Assembly (NCBI GenBank): GCA_030674155.1
Contig: CM060328.1
Span: 35,949,816 to 36,013,815, forward strand
Direction of reading: 5' to 3'
DNA length: 64,000 nt
Source of the DNA: Stramonita haemastoma
Taxonomy: Eukaryota > Mollusca > Gastropoda > Neogastropoda > Muricidae
Shown here one piece after another: positions 1 through 11,038 of the stretch (position 1 is its first letter; each line of letters starts with the position of its first letter). The position numbers were made by a program, and so were the translations under genes. The notes below the pieces were generated by a model. The model worked only from the letters and a program-made list of their open reading frames with translations, was not told where the DNA came from and did no database searches.

Positions 1-346
1 CGCAGCTGAAATCTGTCTTACCACTCAACCACAGCCGAGCGCTGTTCCGTTCTCTCACCATCAGTTGAGCGGCACTTTCTCATCTCACGCCTTGTGTGTC
101 TGGTGCCAGAAATGTATCCAACTATCAGTATGTTCCACAAAGTATGCACAAATAAGTCTAGATCAAGATGTTATTGATCAGAGAATGTCTGTAACACACA
201 GTAAGTACTGCAACAGCCATAAGTATCATTAACGAAGAGGATGTGTTAACCACGGCGCTTTGAGTCTATGATTTTTTTGAGTTTCTTTTTTTTTCCTCAA
301 GAAATTACACATAATATGCAGATCAGTCGCGCGCGTGTGCACGCGT

Positions 347-349
<3 letters not shown>
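1..349. other. No recognised gene
   Basis: I see no coding or RNA gene. The minus strand near positions 10-45 has a GGTTGAGTGGTAAGAC stretch that resembles a tRNA A-box, so the window may open inside a SINE head, but the rest of such an element lies outside the window. The remainder is AT-rich unique-looking sequence. Confidence 0.4.

Positions 350-415
<66 letters not shown>
350..415. repeat. (CA)n microsatellite
   Basis: Uninterrupted CA dinucleotide run of about 65 bp. It opens long reading frames on both strands (poly-Thr/His and poly-Val/Cys) that are artefacts of the repeat. Confidence 0.97.
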
Positions 416-416
<1 letters not shown>

Positions 417-587
417 ACAGCACATTCAAGTGACACACGATAACATACATCTAAAAATAGAACAAGGCGTGGTCATAATTCGTTGTTCTTTTCAGTTCCG
501 CGTCCTCCACCACAAACGTTGGGGATAAGGCAAACTGTTGAGTAGTACTTTTAATATCCATTTTAACCATCATGTTTCAGGTCATTT

Positions 588-850
588 TATTTTATTTATT
601 TTTATTTTTATTTTATTCTTTTATATCGAGGATAATGGAATAAGCACTCATGTGCTTTTTTCATCCAGTCCCCGTGTGTATGCAGTTGTGTAAATTTTTT
701 CATCTGTTCTCACCCGCACACAATGGCCTACTCTTACGAAAAGCGGAACATGATTTAACGTGTGCGTAAGACGTTCTGGGTACGTTTGCACACGGGGGCC
801 TCGGTTTACAGTCTCATCCGAAAGACTTTTGAGGAGAGTGGAGTCACTGG
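588..850 (-). mobile_element. SINE-A copy, reverse orientation
   Basis: Copy of the main SINE family of the window, reading on the minus strand. Its 3' end at 588-640 has T-rich tail sequence followed by 'gaggataatggaataagc'. The body contains 'cacacaatggcc' and 'tctcatccgaaagact'. The tRNA-like head expected at the right end is not clearly preserved. Similar copies lie at 10.55, 25.6, 38.9, 45.8, 48.2 and 56.1 kb. Confidence 0.75.
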
Positions 851-927
851 CAAGTGTGCAGTCTCTCACTGAAAGTGTATTTCATCTTCCCCATGTGACG
901 TTTCCTGTATAAAATGAACATTTCAAC

Positions 928-2640
928 ATGGCAGATGAACATCCAGTGACCTTCAAAAGTACACTTAAGTGCAAAAGAAAAACTTCCAGGGGTGGGAGAA
1001 CTTGTATAATTCATTTCCAAAATAACAGAAAAGACTGTAACTCCACTAACTGAAGAAAGCACAAAAAAAACTATTTAAAAGTCTCTTCACTTGAGACGTT
1101 CTTCAGATGTGGCATGTCATAGACTAGATGAGATTTGTAATTGTATTCCAGGAGACCTTGACTTTACACGCCATGGTTATCACAGAAGCTGTTATGCACA
1201 GTTTACAAGTGTGAAATTTGCCAGGAAAAGAAAGCGCGAGACAGGTAGTGAAGAAGTTGCAGGACCATCAAAACCTAAAGGACTGTCGCTACTTCAGGCC
1301 CATTGCTTCCAAAAGACAGTTGCATTTTTTGCAAGAAGAAATTTAAAAAGAAAGTTTCAAAAGGGGTTCCATGTTTTGGAAAACTTGTAAAATGTATCAC
1401 CAAGACAGCAGAACAGTCTATACAGGATGCAGCCAAAACTAAACAAGATGACATTTTCACTCATTATCAAGATACAGATCTTGTAGTACGTGAAGCTCAC
1501 TATCACGAAGGTTGTAGAAAAGACTATCTGAGATGTGAAGACAGGCATGCTGAAACATCAGCAGACCAGAAAACTACTGAGCGGCTACAGGCATACGAGA
1601 GGGCATTTGAGTACATATGCGAGTATGATGAAAATGCAATAATCAGAGGTCCACAGGTGGAGAGAATGACCATGCTAGGTGAGAAGTACTGTGAATACAT
1701 GCAACAACATTCTCCTGACTTCTACAACCCAGGATACAAGACTTACAAACTGAAAGAAAAAAGTAATGAGACATTTTGGCTTCAGAATTCAATTCTGGGC
1801 TCCGAACCACCGCAGTGATCTTGTTTATTGTGATGAACTTGCCCAGGGTCAGGCTGTTGAGACAGCATTTGTGTCAGCAGCTTCAGAAGAAAGACGTCTT
1901 GAGGAATCTGCATATGTTCTTCGCTGATACATTATGGATGCTTTCAAGGCAACACCTGATATGCCATGGCCTCCTTCTGCAGAATTTCTTCAGTCTGATG
2001 CTGTTAAACGTCCAGATATTTTCACAGACTTTCTAAAAACACTGCTATCTGGAAAGAGTAGTTCTATGGAGCAACCCAAAACCACCAGATTGGCATCCTT
2101 AATTGCCCAGGACATATGCTAATCTGTGACAGGAAGGAAGTGGAAAATGCCTAAACATGTTTTGCTTGGAATGTCTGTCAGACATGTAACTGGCAGCTCT
2201 GAAATCATAAGTCTGTTGAATAGGTTTGGTCATGTTGCTGGATACAAAACCATTGTGCGACTTGAGACTGCTATGGCCAATTCTGTACTCCAGTGCGCAA
2301 GTCTTCTTCCTTCAACAGTGAGTTTGACAGAGAACAAGGTTATCCATTTTTGCTGGGATAACTTTGACCTGAACGAAGAAACTCCATCAGGAGCCAACAC
2401 CACCCACTCCACTCATGGCATTGTCATTCAGAGGTTACTGGGGACACAATGCCTGACACTTTTCTGTCTCAGACAGAACCTCCTCCTCATTATCAGGACC
2501 GCCAATGCTCAGTGCAGTATGAGCTACATGATGTTCCTCCGTGCTTTGCAAAAGTAAAGGCAGAACCTAAGTTGCATGTTGTGGAAACTCATTTCTCAAA
2601 CACAGAGGCAGTCTACAAAGCTCAACTTGCTGATTTTTGG
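928..2640 (+). pseudogene. Decayed transposon-type zinc-binding ORF
   Basis: A likely start ATG at 928 begins MADEHPVTFK. The reading then continues through several frames: frame 1 to about 1025, frame 2 to about 1300, frame 1 from 1303 to about 1770, frame 2 from 1772 to about 2435, and frame 1 to about 2640. In-frame stops lie at 1076, 1925 (TGA) and 2120 (TAA). Recognisable stretches include CIFCKKKFKKK, HYHEGCRKDY (a Cys/His pattern suggesting a zinc-binding N-terminus), GHVAGYKTI and CWDNFDLNEETPSG. I recall this combination from a multi-copy ORF family common in mollusc and cnidarian genomes and probably carried by a mobile element, but I cannot name the superfamily. At least four frameshifts and three stops mean it is dead. 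Coding similarity ends near 2640, where the satellite begins. Confidence 0.7.
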
Positions 2641-2649
2641 TGTGTTTTT

Positions 2650-3916
2650 TTCCTCCAGATTCTAGGCACAAATGGAAGTCAACTTACACCCCCATGCATG
2701 CTGCTCGTGTTTTTGTGTGTGCGTGCATGTGGCGGGTGGTCCTGCACTTTGTTGTGGTGAATCATGTTGTAGATGATCATTGTTACTATCATGTGTACTT
2801 CTAGGTAGACCTACTATTGCGCTTTCATACACACTATAGGCCTACCAGCTTTCGTTCCGAGAAACTTGCTATATAATAGGCCTATTCAGGCTGGATGGGG
2901 GCTGTGGTGTCTTCACAAGACTGGCGCCAGGCATATCCAAGAGGCTAGCCCAGTAAAGTGTTTATGCATACATACAGTAGAGTAGGCCTGCTCTTTCGGT
3001 GTCTTGGGCTCCATACTGTGCAAAACTCCCTACCCTAGGACGGGATTCAATCCGACCTTTTGTCACATCTTCTCGAAATGCGCCCTGTTCTAGGGGAGGG
3101 AGGGGGGACGCCCGCACACACGCATGCGTGTTTGTGGCAGGGACCCTACATTTTGCTGTGGTGCATCGTATTGTAACCTATTATTATTAACAATATCATG
3201 ATGTGTACTTCTAGATATTAATGCGTACACTGTACCAGCTTTTGTTCTGATAAACTTGCTACATTCAACAAGGCTGCCCTCTTTGGGGCTGTGGTATCGC
3301 CACAAGACTGGCACCACCAATAGGCCTATTCAAAATGCCAGTAAAGTGTATGCATAGAGAAGAGCACTCTCTGGGGGCCCTGGGCTCTGTTATTGTGCAA
3401 AAGTCGGGGTAGGACGGGACTCAAACAGCCCCTTTGTCACATCTTCTCGAAATGTGCCTTGATCTTGCGTGGTGTGTATGTCCACACACATGCATGCGCC
3501 CTCATTATGTGTGCGGTTTTTTGTGTGCATGTGAGGGCGGCTCTGCACTTTGCTGTGCATCATGATGTAGCCTATATTATCATTAGGCCTATTATCATGT
3601 GTAAGCCTAATTGCGTACACTGTACCAGCATTTGTTCCGACACACTTGCTATATTCAAGCTAGGCTGCAATCTTTGGGGTTGTGGTGTCGCCACAAAACC
3701 CACGCTACACATATCCAAGATGTTAGTAAAGTGTGTGCATAATTATAGGCTAGGCTAGTACTCTCTCGGTGCCGTGGGCTTTGTTAGGTTACTGTACAAA
3801 AGTCGGGGTAGGATGGGACACAAACAGTGCCTTTGTCACATCTTCTGGAAATGTGCCTTAATCTTGGGGGGGGGGGGGGGGGGGTGTATGCGTGCGCACA
3901 TGCATGCGCGCACTCA

Positions 3917-3987
<71 letters not shown>

Positions 3988-4535
3988 AATGTTCGGAGGC
4001 CCTGCATTTTGCCTTGGTGCAACATATTGTATATTGTCATTGTTGTTTTTGGTGTACTACAGGTTGTCATTGCTTACACTGTACCAGCTTTCGTTTCTAG
4101 AAACTTTGCTACATATTCAAGCCAGGCTGCCCTCTTGGAGGCTATGGTGCAGCCACAAGACCACTGCCAAGCATATCCAAGATGATAGTAAAGTGTGTAT
4201 GCATACAGTAGCCTAGAGCACTCTCGTGCTGCTGTGGGCTCTGTTACCTGCAAAAGTCAGGGCAGGACGGCAGTTAAACCACCCCTTTGTCACATCTTCT
4301 GGGAATGCCCCTAAATCTTGGGGGCTGAGTATGTACACAGGCATGCATGTGCACACTCGTGTTTGTGTGTGCGTTTTTGTTTAATGTGTGTGCGTGTGGG
4401 GACCCTGGGCTTTGCTGTGGTGTATAATATTGTATATTATCATTATTATCATGTGAAGGCTACTACTAGATATTATTGCGTACACTGTGCCACCTTCTGT
4501 TCGACAGACTTGCTATATTCAAGCCAGGCTAAAAG
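2650..4535. repeat. Tandem satellite, ~390 bp unit, five copies
   Basis: The landmark 'ctgtaccagctttcgtt' and its variants recur near 2840, 3230, 3620, 4076 and 4483, giving spacings of about 390, 390, 456 and 407 bp. Each unit also carries a 'tttgtcacatcttct' block, a G/T-rich 'cacacatgcatgcg' block and a 'gccacaagactg' block. The first copy is partial and abuts the pseudogene. The long fourth copy is explained by a G run and a (GT)n expansion. No coding potential beyond chance. Confidence 0.85.
3860..3985. repeat. Poly-G plus (GT)n inside satellite copy 4
   Basis: A run of about 18 G at 3867-3884 is followed by degenerate GT/GC sequence and a (GT)n run to 3985. The same position in the other satellite copies has only short GT-rich sequence, so the expansion is private to copy 4. 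Confidence 0.95.
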
Positions 4536-4555
4536 AATAAAATGAATAAATAAGT

Positions 4556-4632
4556 AAATAGATAAAAAGGGGCAAGTCTATGGGTCTATTTCAGCAGTGT
4601 GTAGTGTAGTTTTATGGATTTTAGCAGTTTGA
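4556..4632 (+). repeat. Stranded left piece of the 6.3-8.9 kb minisatellite
   Basis: Contains 'tatgggtctatttcagcagtg' and 'gttttatggattttagcag' type units, matching the array that resumes at 6327 on the far side of the LINE. The LINE therefore appears to have split the array. Confidence 0.65.
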
Positions 4633-6200
4633 AGACAGTCCTCAATGTCCCCACATGCACAGATCTATACAGACAGTCACCCTATCCTCCGAGAAGTGGA
4701 AACAGCAGTTAGATCACTGAAAGAGGGGAAGTCAGCAGGGGCTGACACCATTCCAGATGAGTTGGTTCAAGCTGAAGGGGAAGCCATGATCAACACTCTA
4801 CTAAAAATTTGCAACAAGATCTGCCAGACAGGAAAAAGGCCAATACCATGGACACAGTCACTCATCATCACCCTACCCAAGAAAGAAAATCTTCAGCAGT
4901 GCCAGAATTACCGCACAATCAGCCTCATATGCCACCCAAGCAAGATCATGTTGAAGATTATACTGAACAAACTGATGCCACAAGCAGAGACCATCATTGC
5001 TGAGGAACAAGCAGGTTTCAGAGCAGGGCGTAGCACAACTGAACAGATATTCAACTTCAGAATACTCTGTGAGTGGTACCTTTAACACCAACAAGACCTC
5101 TACCACGTATTTATTGATTTAAAGAAGGCAATCGATAGGGTGTGGCATGCAGCTTTGTGGGCAACCATGAATTTGTTCAGCATCAATGCAAACCTGATCA
5201 GAGTCATCAAAGAGCTGTACAACAAGGCCACCAGTGCAGTGCACTACTACAGCAACATTGGAGAGTGGTTTCGAATAACAGTTGGAGTAAGGCAGGGCTG
5301 TCTACTCTCACCCACTCTTTTCAACATCTTCCTTGAGAGAATCATGGCTGATGCACTGGAACACCATAAAGGATCAGTCAGGATTAGTGGCAGAACGATC
5401 ACAAACCCCAGCTTCGCAGATGACATTGACGGACTAGCAGAATTACAACAGCATCTTGCCAGCTTAACAGTACACCTGAACAAGGCCTCTAAAACATACT
5501 GCATGGAAATCAGTGCAGAGAAGACCAGACCAATGATCAATAACGCCACGGGCATCAGCACTGATATCAGGGTCAACAACCAGAAGCTGGAAACAGTTCA
5601 AAGCTTCAAGTACTTGGGAGCCGTTGTATCAGACAAGGGGTCCAAGCCAGAGGTAGTATGAGGATTGCACAGACAAAAACAGCACAGTCAAAACTGAACA
5701 CCATCCGGAAAGATAAAAATATCTCATTTAAGTTCAAGATCAGACTAATGGCTCCCTTGTCATATCCATAATTATTCCTGTATGCCTGTAAATCGTGGAC
5801 CCTGACTGCTGATTTGGAGAGAAGAGTACAGGCAGTACAGATGAAATGCTTCCGGAGACTCCTTGGCATCTTCTACAGAGACCATATAAGCAACGAAGAA
5901 GTGCATAACAGAATCCAGCAAACCATTGGTCCCTACAAAAACCTTCTATCAATTGTAAAAAAGCGTAAACTTAAATGGTACGGGCATGTCACAAGATCAA
6001 AAGGATTTGCAAAAACAATACTGCAAGGCACTTTCCAAGGAGGAAGAAAAAGAGGCAGACCAAGGAAGAGATGGGAGGAAATCAGCGAATGGACAGGCCT
6101 AGAACTCAACAAAATTTTGAGAAAGGCAGAACAGAAAGAGGAATGGGGGGAACTGGTTGTCAAGTTTTTAGGGGTTCCCCATGGTCGCCAGACTAAGGGA
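4633..6200 (+). pseudogene. 5'-truncated non-LTR retrotransposon (LINE) reverse transcriptase
   Basis: Encodes the RT domain and C-terminus of a LINE ORF2; the endonuclease domain is missing through 5' truncation. Visible blocks in order: LKEGKSAGADTIPDEL, AGFRAGRSTTEQI, FIDLKKAIDRVW (motif A Asp), GVRQGCLLSPTLFN (motif B), FADDIDG near 5415 (catalytic motif C), then FKYLGAVVSD and the C-terminal KLKWYGHVTR and KRGRPRKRW basic blocks. The frame is broken by an in-frame TAA at 5083, a frameshift near 5658 and a TAA at 5769, so it is inactive although the catalytic Asp residues remain. The terminal WYGHVTR region and the GATA tail suggest an RTE- or I/Nimb-like clade; I cannot settle which. Confidence 0.9.
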
Positions 6201-6290
6201 TAATAGATAGATAGCCTAGACAGACAGACGACAGACAGAAGATAGATAGATAGATAGATAGATTAGATAGATAGATAGATAGATAGATAT

Positions 6291-6325
<35 letters not shown>

Positions 6326-6326
6326 T
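6201..6326 (+). repeat. (GATA)n tail of the LINE
   Basis: A GATA tetranucleotide run, with a few interruptions, begins directly after the ORF stop. A simple-repeat 3' tail is normal for several LINE clades, so this microsatellite probably grew from the element's own tail. Confidence 0.9.
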
Positions 6327-8890
6327 ACACTTGTAAGGGTTTAAGCAGGGCAACTGCAGTGTAGTTACGTATGTTGGTTTAGTTTAGCAGTGCAAGTAAA
6401 AATTGTGTGGAGCAGTGCATGTGTAGTAGCTTGTAGCAGTACAAGCACGCTCATATTGGTTTTATCAGTGTTATATAGGTTCATTTTAGCAGTGCAAGTA
6501 CAATGGTGTGGAGAAGTGCAAGTGAAGTAGTTTTTTGGGGTTTATTTTATCAGTGCAAGTGTAGTCGTATGGGTTTCAACTGTGCAAGTGTGGTGCATTA
6601 TCATAGGCTTTGTTTATTTATTTATTTGTTCTTTTATTTTGAGGATAATGGACAAAAGCACTCCAATGCTTTAAAAAAATTTTTTTTTATACATCCAGTA
6701 CCTGTGTGTATACAGTTTTGTAAATTTTGTCATCTGCCAGCACACACTGGTCTTCCGAAAAACCCAACGGGTTTTAACATGTGGCAAGATGTTTGCACTG
6801 GGACCTGGATTGTAGTCTCATCCAGACTGCAAGTGGGATTTTGTGTGTCTAGTCCAGCAGTGTAAGTGTATTACAGTTTTATGGCTGTGTAAGTTTATGG
6901 GTTTAGAAGTGTAAGTTTATGGGTTTAGTTTAGCAGTGTAAGTTTATGGGTTAAGTTTAGCAGTGCAAGTTTATGGGTTTAGTTTAGCAGTGCAAGTTTA
7001 TGGGTTTAGTTTAGCAGTGCAAGTTTATGGCTTATGGTTTTAGTTTACAAATGTAAGCTTATGGGTTAAGTTTAGCACAGTGTGAGTGTATGTTTATGGG
7101 TTTAGTTTAGCAGTGTGAGTGTATGTTTATGGGTTTAGTTTAACAGTGTGAGTGTATGTTTATGGGTTTAGTTTAACAGTGTGAGTGTATGTTTATGGGT
7201 TTAGTTTAACAGTGTGAGTGTATGTTTATGGGTTTAGTTTAGCATTGAAAGTGTATGCTTATGGCTTTAGTTTAGAAATGTAAGTTTATGGGTTAAGTTT
7301 AACAGTGTGAGTGCATGTTTATGTAGCAGTGTAAGTGTATGTTTATGGGCTTAGTTTAGCATTGAAAGTGTATGCTTATGGCTTTAGTTTAGAAATGTAA
7401 GTTTATGGGTTAAGTTTAGCAGTGTATGTGTATGCTTATGGCTTTAGTTTTGAAATGCAAGTTTATAGATTTAGTTTAGCTGTGTATATTTATGAGTTTA
7501 GTTTAACAGTGTGAGTGTATATTCATGGGTTTAGTTTAGCAGTGTGAGTGTATGTTTATGGATTTAGGTTAGCAGTGTGAGTGTATGTTTATGGGTTTAG
7601 TTCAACAGTGTGTTTGTTTATGTGTTTAGTTTAGCAGTGAGAGTGTATTGCAGTTTTATGGGTTTAGTTTTAGCATTAGTGTAATTTTATTAGCTTAGTT
7701 TAACAGTGTGTGATTTTATGTTTAGGAGTGTAAGTGCATTGCAGTCTTATGGGTTTAGCTTAGCAGTGTAAGTGCAGTTGTATGGGTTTAGTTTTAGCAG
7801 TTCAAGTATAGTTTTATGGGTTTAGTTTTAGCATTGTTAAGTGTAAATCTATGGGTCAAGTTTAGCAGTGTAAATGTAGATTTTTGGGTTTAGTTTAGCA
7901 GTGTAAGTATAATTTTATGGGTTTAGTTTTAGCAGTGTAAGTATAGTTTTATGGGTTTAGTTTTAGCAGTGTAAGTGGTTTTATGGGTTTAGTTTTAGCA
8001 GTGTAAGTATAGTTTTATGGGTTTAGTTTTAGCAGTGTAAGTATAGTTTTATGGGTTTAGTTTTAGCAGTGCAAGTATAGTTTTATACAGTGTAAGTATA
8101 GTGTTATGGTTTTAGTTTTACCAGTGTAAGTGTAGTGTTATGGGTTATTTTAGCAGCGTAAGTGTAGTTTTATGGGTTTAGTTTAGAAGCATAAATGCAT
8201 TGCAGTTTTATGGGTTTTGTTTAGTAGTGTTAAGTGTAATGGGTTTAGTTTAGCTGTGTAAGTGTATTAGTTTTAAAGCTTTAGCTTAGCAAGCAAGTTT
8301 ATGGGTTTAATTTAGCAGTGTAAGTGCAGTTTTATGGTTCAAGTTTGGCAGTGTGAATGTACTGTAGTTTTATGGGTCAAGTTTAGCAGTGAAAGTGTAT
8401 TGTAGTTTTATGGGTCAAGTTTAACAGTGAAAATGTAGTTTTATGGGTCAAGTTTAGCAGTGAAAGTGTATTGTAGTTTTATGGGTCAAGTTTAGCAGTG
8501 AAAGTGCATTGTAGTTTTATGGGTCAAGTTTAACAGTGAAAATGTAGTTTTATGGGTCAAGTTTAGCAGTGAAAGTGTATTGTAGTTTTATGGGTCAAGT
8601 TTAGCAGTGAAAGTGCATTGTAGTTTTATGGGTCAAGTTTAACAGTGAAAATGTAGTTTTATGGGTCAAGTTTAACAGTGAAAATGTATTGTAATTTTAT
8701 GGGTCAAGTTTAACAGTGAAAATGTATTGTAGTTTTATGGGTCAAGTTTAACAGTGAAAATGTATTGTAGTTTTATGGGTCAAGTTTAACAGTGAAAATG
8801 TAGTTTTATGGGTCAAGTTTAACAGTGAAAATGTAGTTTTATCAGTCAAGTTTAACAGTGAAAATGTAGTTTTATCAGTCAAGTTTAACA
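6327..8890 (+). repeat. Degenerate minisatellite, ~24-35 bp unit
   Basis: Dozens of imperfect units built on 'tatgggtttagtttagcag' followed by 'tgtaagtgta'. Sub-blocks are homogenised: 6890-7640 carries 'gtgagtgtatgtttatggg' types, 7750-8100 'gttttagcagtgtaagtat' types, and 8330-8890 'gttttatgggtcaagttta' types with units of about 30-60 bp. A SINE-A copy lies inside at 6606-6835. The array contains no long open frame except short repeats of LLNLT(D/H)KTTF on the minus strand near 8.8-8.98 kb, which I regard as chance. Confidence 0.9.
6606..6835 (-). mobile_element. SINE-A copy inside the minisatellite
   Basis: T-rich tail and 'gaggataatggacaaaagc' at the left, 'catccagtacctgtgtgt' in the body, and 'tagtctcatccagact' at the right. 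The tRNA-like head is missing, so it is partial. Minisatellite units lie on both sides. Confidence 0.65.
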
Positions 8891-9060
8891 TTGATCCATT
8901 CCCACTGGCACACAATGGCCTCCTCTTCCAAAAAAGCAGAACAGGTTTGAATGTGTATGCAAGATGTTCTGCGTGTGTTCGCACACTGGACCTCAGTTTA
9001 TAGTCTCATCTGATAGACATTGGTCAGCGCCAATGTTAACTCCAGTGGAAAAATCCTCTT
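8888..9060 (-). mobile_element. Partial SINE-A copy
   Basis: Starts in the SINE body with 'cccactggcacacaatggcc', continues through 'gcacactggacctcagttta' and ends with 'ctccagtggaaaaatcc'. The 3' tail is missing. It terminates the preceding minisatellite array. Confidence 0.6.
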
Positions 9061-9099
9061 GAACTTACTAGTTTGTGTGCTTAGTGTGACTGTTGTGCA

Positions 9100-9397
9100 G
9101 CTTAATGGATTAATTTTAGCAATGCCAACTTCTGTTTTACCAATGTAATTTGTGTAGCTTTATGGATTTGTTTTTACAAGTGTAGGTTGTGTTTTATTTG
9201 TTGTGTGTAGGTGTTGTGCTCTTTTTTAATATAGGTTTATTTCTAGCAGTTAAGTGTAGTGCAGTTTTATAGAATCATCTTTTACAATCTTAGGTGTAGT
9301 GTTACTGGTTTGTTTTTAGCAATGTTAGTAAAATTTAAAGATTATTTTTAGCAGTGCTAGTGCAGATTTCAATGCTTATTGTGCGTGTTGTGCAGGT

Positions 9398-9487
<90 letters not shown>

Positions 9488-10180
9488 AGTGGTTTAATTT
9501 TAGCAGTGTAAGTGTAGTTCCATAGGTTTATTTTTTAGCAATTTGCAGTCTTTATCAGTTTTTTTGGGGTGGCAATTTACAGTTGTATAGGTTTCTTTTT
9601 GGCAATTTGCAGTTTTATAGGTTTCTTTTTGGCAATTTTTCAGTTTTATAGGTTTATTTTTGGCAATTTGCAGTTATATCATATTATGTTTATTTTTGGC
9701 AATGTGCAATTTCATAGGTTTATTTTTGGCAATTTGCAGTGTTTTCTTTATTTTTGGCAGCGGTAGTGCAGGTTTTTTATATTTTTGTTTTGACAGTGTT
9801 GGTGTTGTGCAGTTTTATAGATTTTTTTTAAGTGCAAGAGCAGTGCAGTTTTATAGGTTTATTTTTAGCAATTTAAATGCAATGCAGTTTTATAGGATTA
9901 TTTGTTATGTGTAATGCTGTTTTACATACAAATGTATAGCAGTTTAAGTTTTATAGGTTTATTTTTAGCAATTTAAATGCAATGCAGTTTTATAGGATTA
10001 TTTGTTATGTGTAATGCTGTTTTACATACAAATGTATGCAGTTTAAGTTTTATAGGTTTATTTTTAGCAATTTAAATGCAATGCAGTTTTATAGGATTAT
10101 TTGTTATGTGTAATGCTGTTTTACATACAAATGTATAGCAGTTTACTTTTAACAGTGTATTATAGGTTTAGTCCCTGAAA
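9100..10180 (+). repeat. T-rich minisatellite related to the preceding array
   Basis: Units of the type 'ttttataggtttatttttagcaattt' repeat irregularly. The 'agcag' and 'tataggttta' words link it to the 6.3-8.9 kb array. Between 9851 and 10148 there are three near-identical ~100 bp higher-order copies beginning 'ttataggtttatttttagca' at 9851, 9951 and about 10050. Confidence 0.8.
9401..9484. repeat. (TA)n then (GA)n compound microsatellite
   Basis: A TA run to about 9435 passes directly into a GA run to 9484. Confidence 0.95.
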
Positions 10181-10302
10181 CTTTAAAGTCATGCGACCTC
10201 TTGCTCTCTTATCAGCTAGTGATCCAGTGTATTTTTATAGCATGTGTCTATGTTTTATCTTTTGAAAAGTGAAGTTTTACTTTTAAAAAGAGTTTATATG
10301 GG

Positions 10303-10455
10303 GGTGGGGGGATAGCTTAGTGGTTAGAGCGTTGGGCTTAAGATTTAACAGCCCACAAATGAGGCCAGTTTTCAGCCACCACTCAGACACCCCTTAAAGG
10401 GGATTTTTCTTTCTGGAGTTAACTTCAGTACTGACTCCATTCCTCTCAAAGTTGA
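10303..10455 (+). mobile_element. tRNA-like SINE head
   Basis: 'gatagcttagtggttagagc' matches a tRNA A-box, followed by a decayed B-box region and then 'gttaacttcagtactgactcc', which parallels the 'gttaacatcagtgcagactcc' stretch downstream of the head in the 48.2 kb SINE-A copy. The B-box is too degraded for a functional tRNA. Confidence 0.5.
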
Positions 10456-10549
10456 CATCTGAGTCACTTGAATGCATAGACCTGGACTGGATGAACTCTG
10501 CAAAATATGTGTAATACATGTATACTAATCCAATGTGACAAAATAGTTT

Positions 10550-10775
10550 GGTATTTATTTATTCTTTTATACCGAGGATAATACAATAAGCACTCCTGTA
10601 CTTTTTTTTTCACATCCAGTCCCTGTGTGTATGCAGTTTTGTAAATAGTGTCATCTGTTCCCACCGGCACACAATGGCCAACTCTTACAAAAAGCGTAAC
10701 AGGATTTAACGTGTGCACAAGATGTGCTGTGTGCGTTTGCACACGGGGTCTCTGTTTATAGTCTCATCAGGACTT
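10550..10775 (-). mobile_element. SINE-A copy, reverse orientation
   Basis: Begins with a T-rich tail and 'accgaggataatacaataagc', has 'cacacaatggcc' in the body, and ends with 'tttatagtctcatcaggact'. The tRNA-like head is not present at the right end. Confidence 0.72.
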
Positions 10776-10948
10776 GGTATAATTATTATTGATGTGCATG
10801 AATCATACTCATGCATGTGTTGAAGTTGTGTTGCACATGCTTCTCGATATGCAGGTAAAATTGTGTGCATAAATACATGTAAAATATGTAAGCTGTAAAT
10901 GTACTGTTATGCAAGAAATAAAAACAATTCCAAAATGTGTGTGTTTTG

Positions 10949-10949
<1 letters not shown>

Positions 10950-10984
<35 letters not shown>
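10950..10984. repeat. (GT)n microsatellite
   Basis: GT dinucleotide run shortly upstream of the 42 bp minisatellite. Confidence 0.95.
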
Positions 10985-10985
<1 letters not shown>

Positions 10986-11038
10986 TGATTTTTTTGTTTC
11001 ACTGTCAGTTTGGTGCCTCTTGTTTTCCCAGGATTGTT

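Noticed and set aside
350..415. Cys/Val- or Thr/His-rich peptides from CA/GT runs (also 3.9, 13.9, 16.1 and 49.5 kb)
   Set aside because: Pure dinucleotide repeats open both strands; not coding.
6900..8100. Telomere-like sequence because of repeated GGGTTTAG
   Set aside because: The word occurs once per ~25-35 bp unit and never as a pure tandem telomeric repeat.
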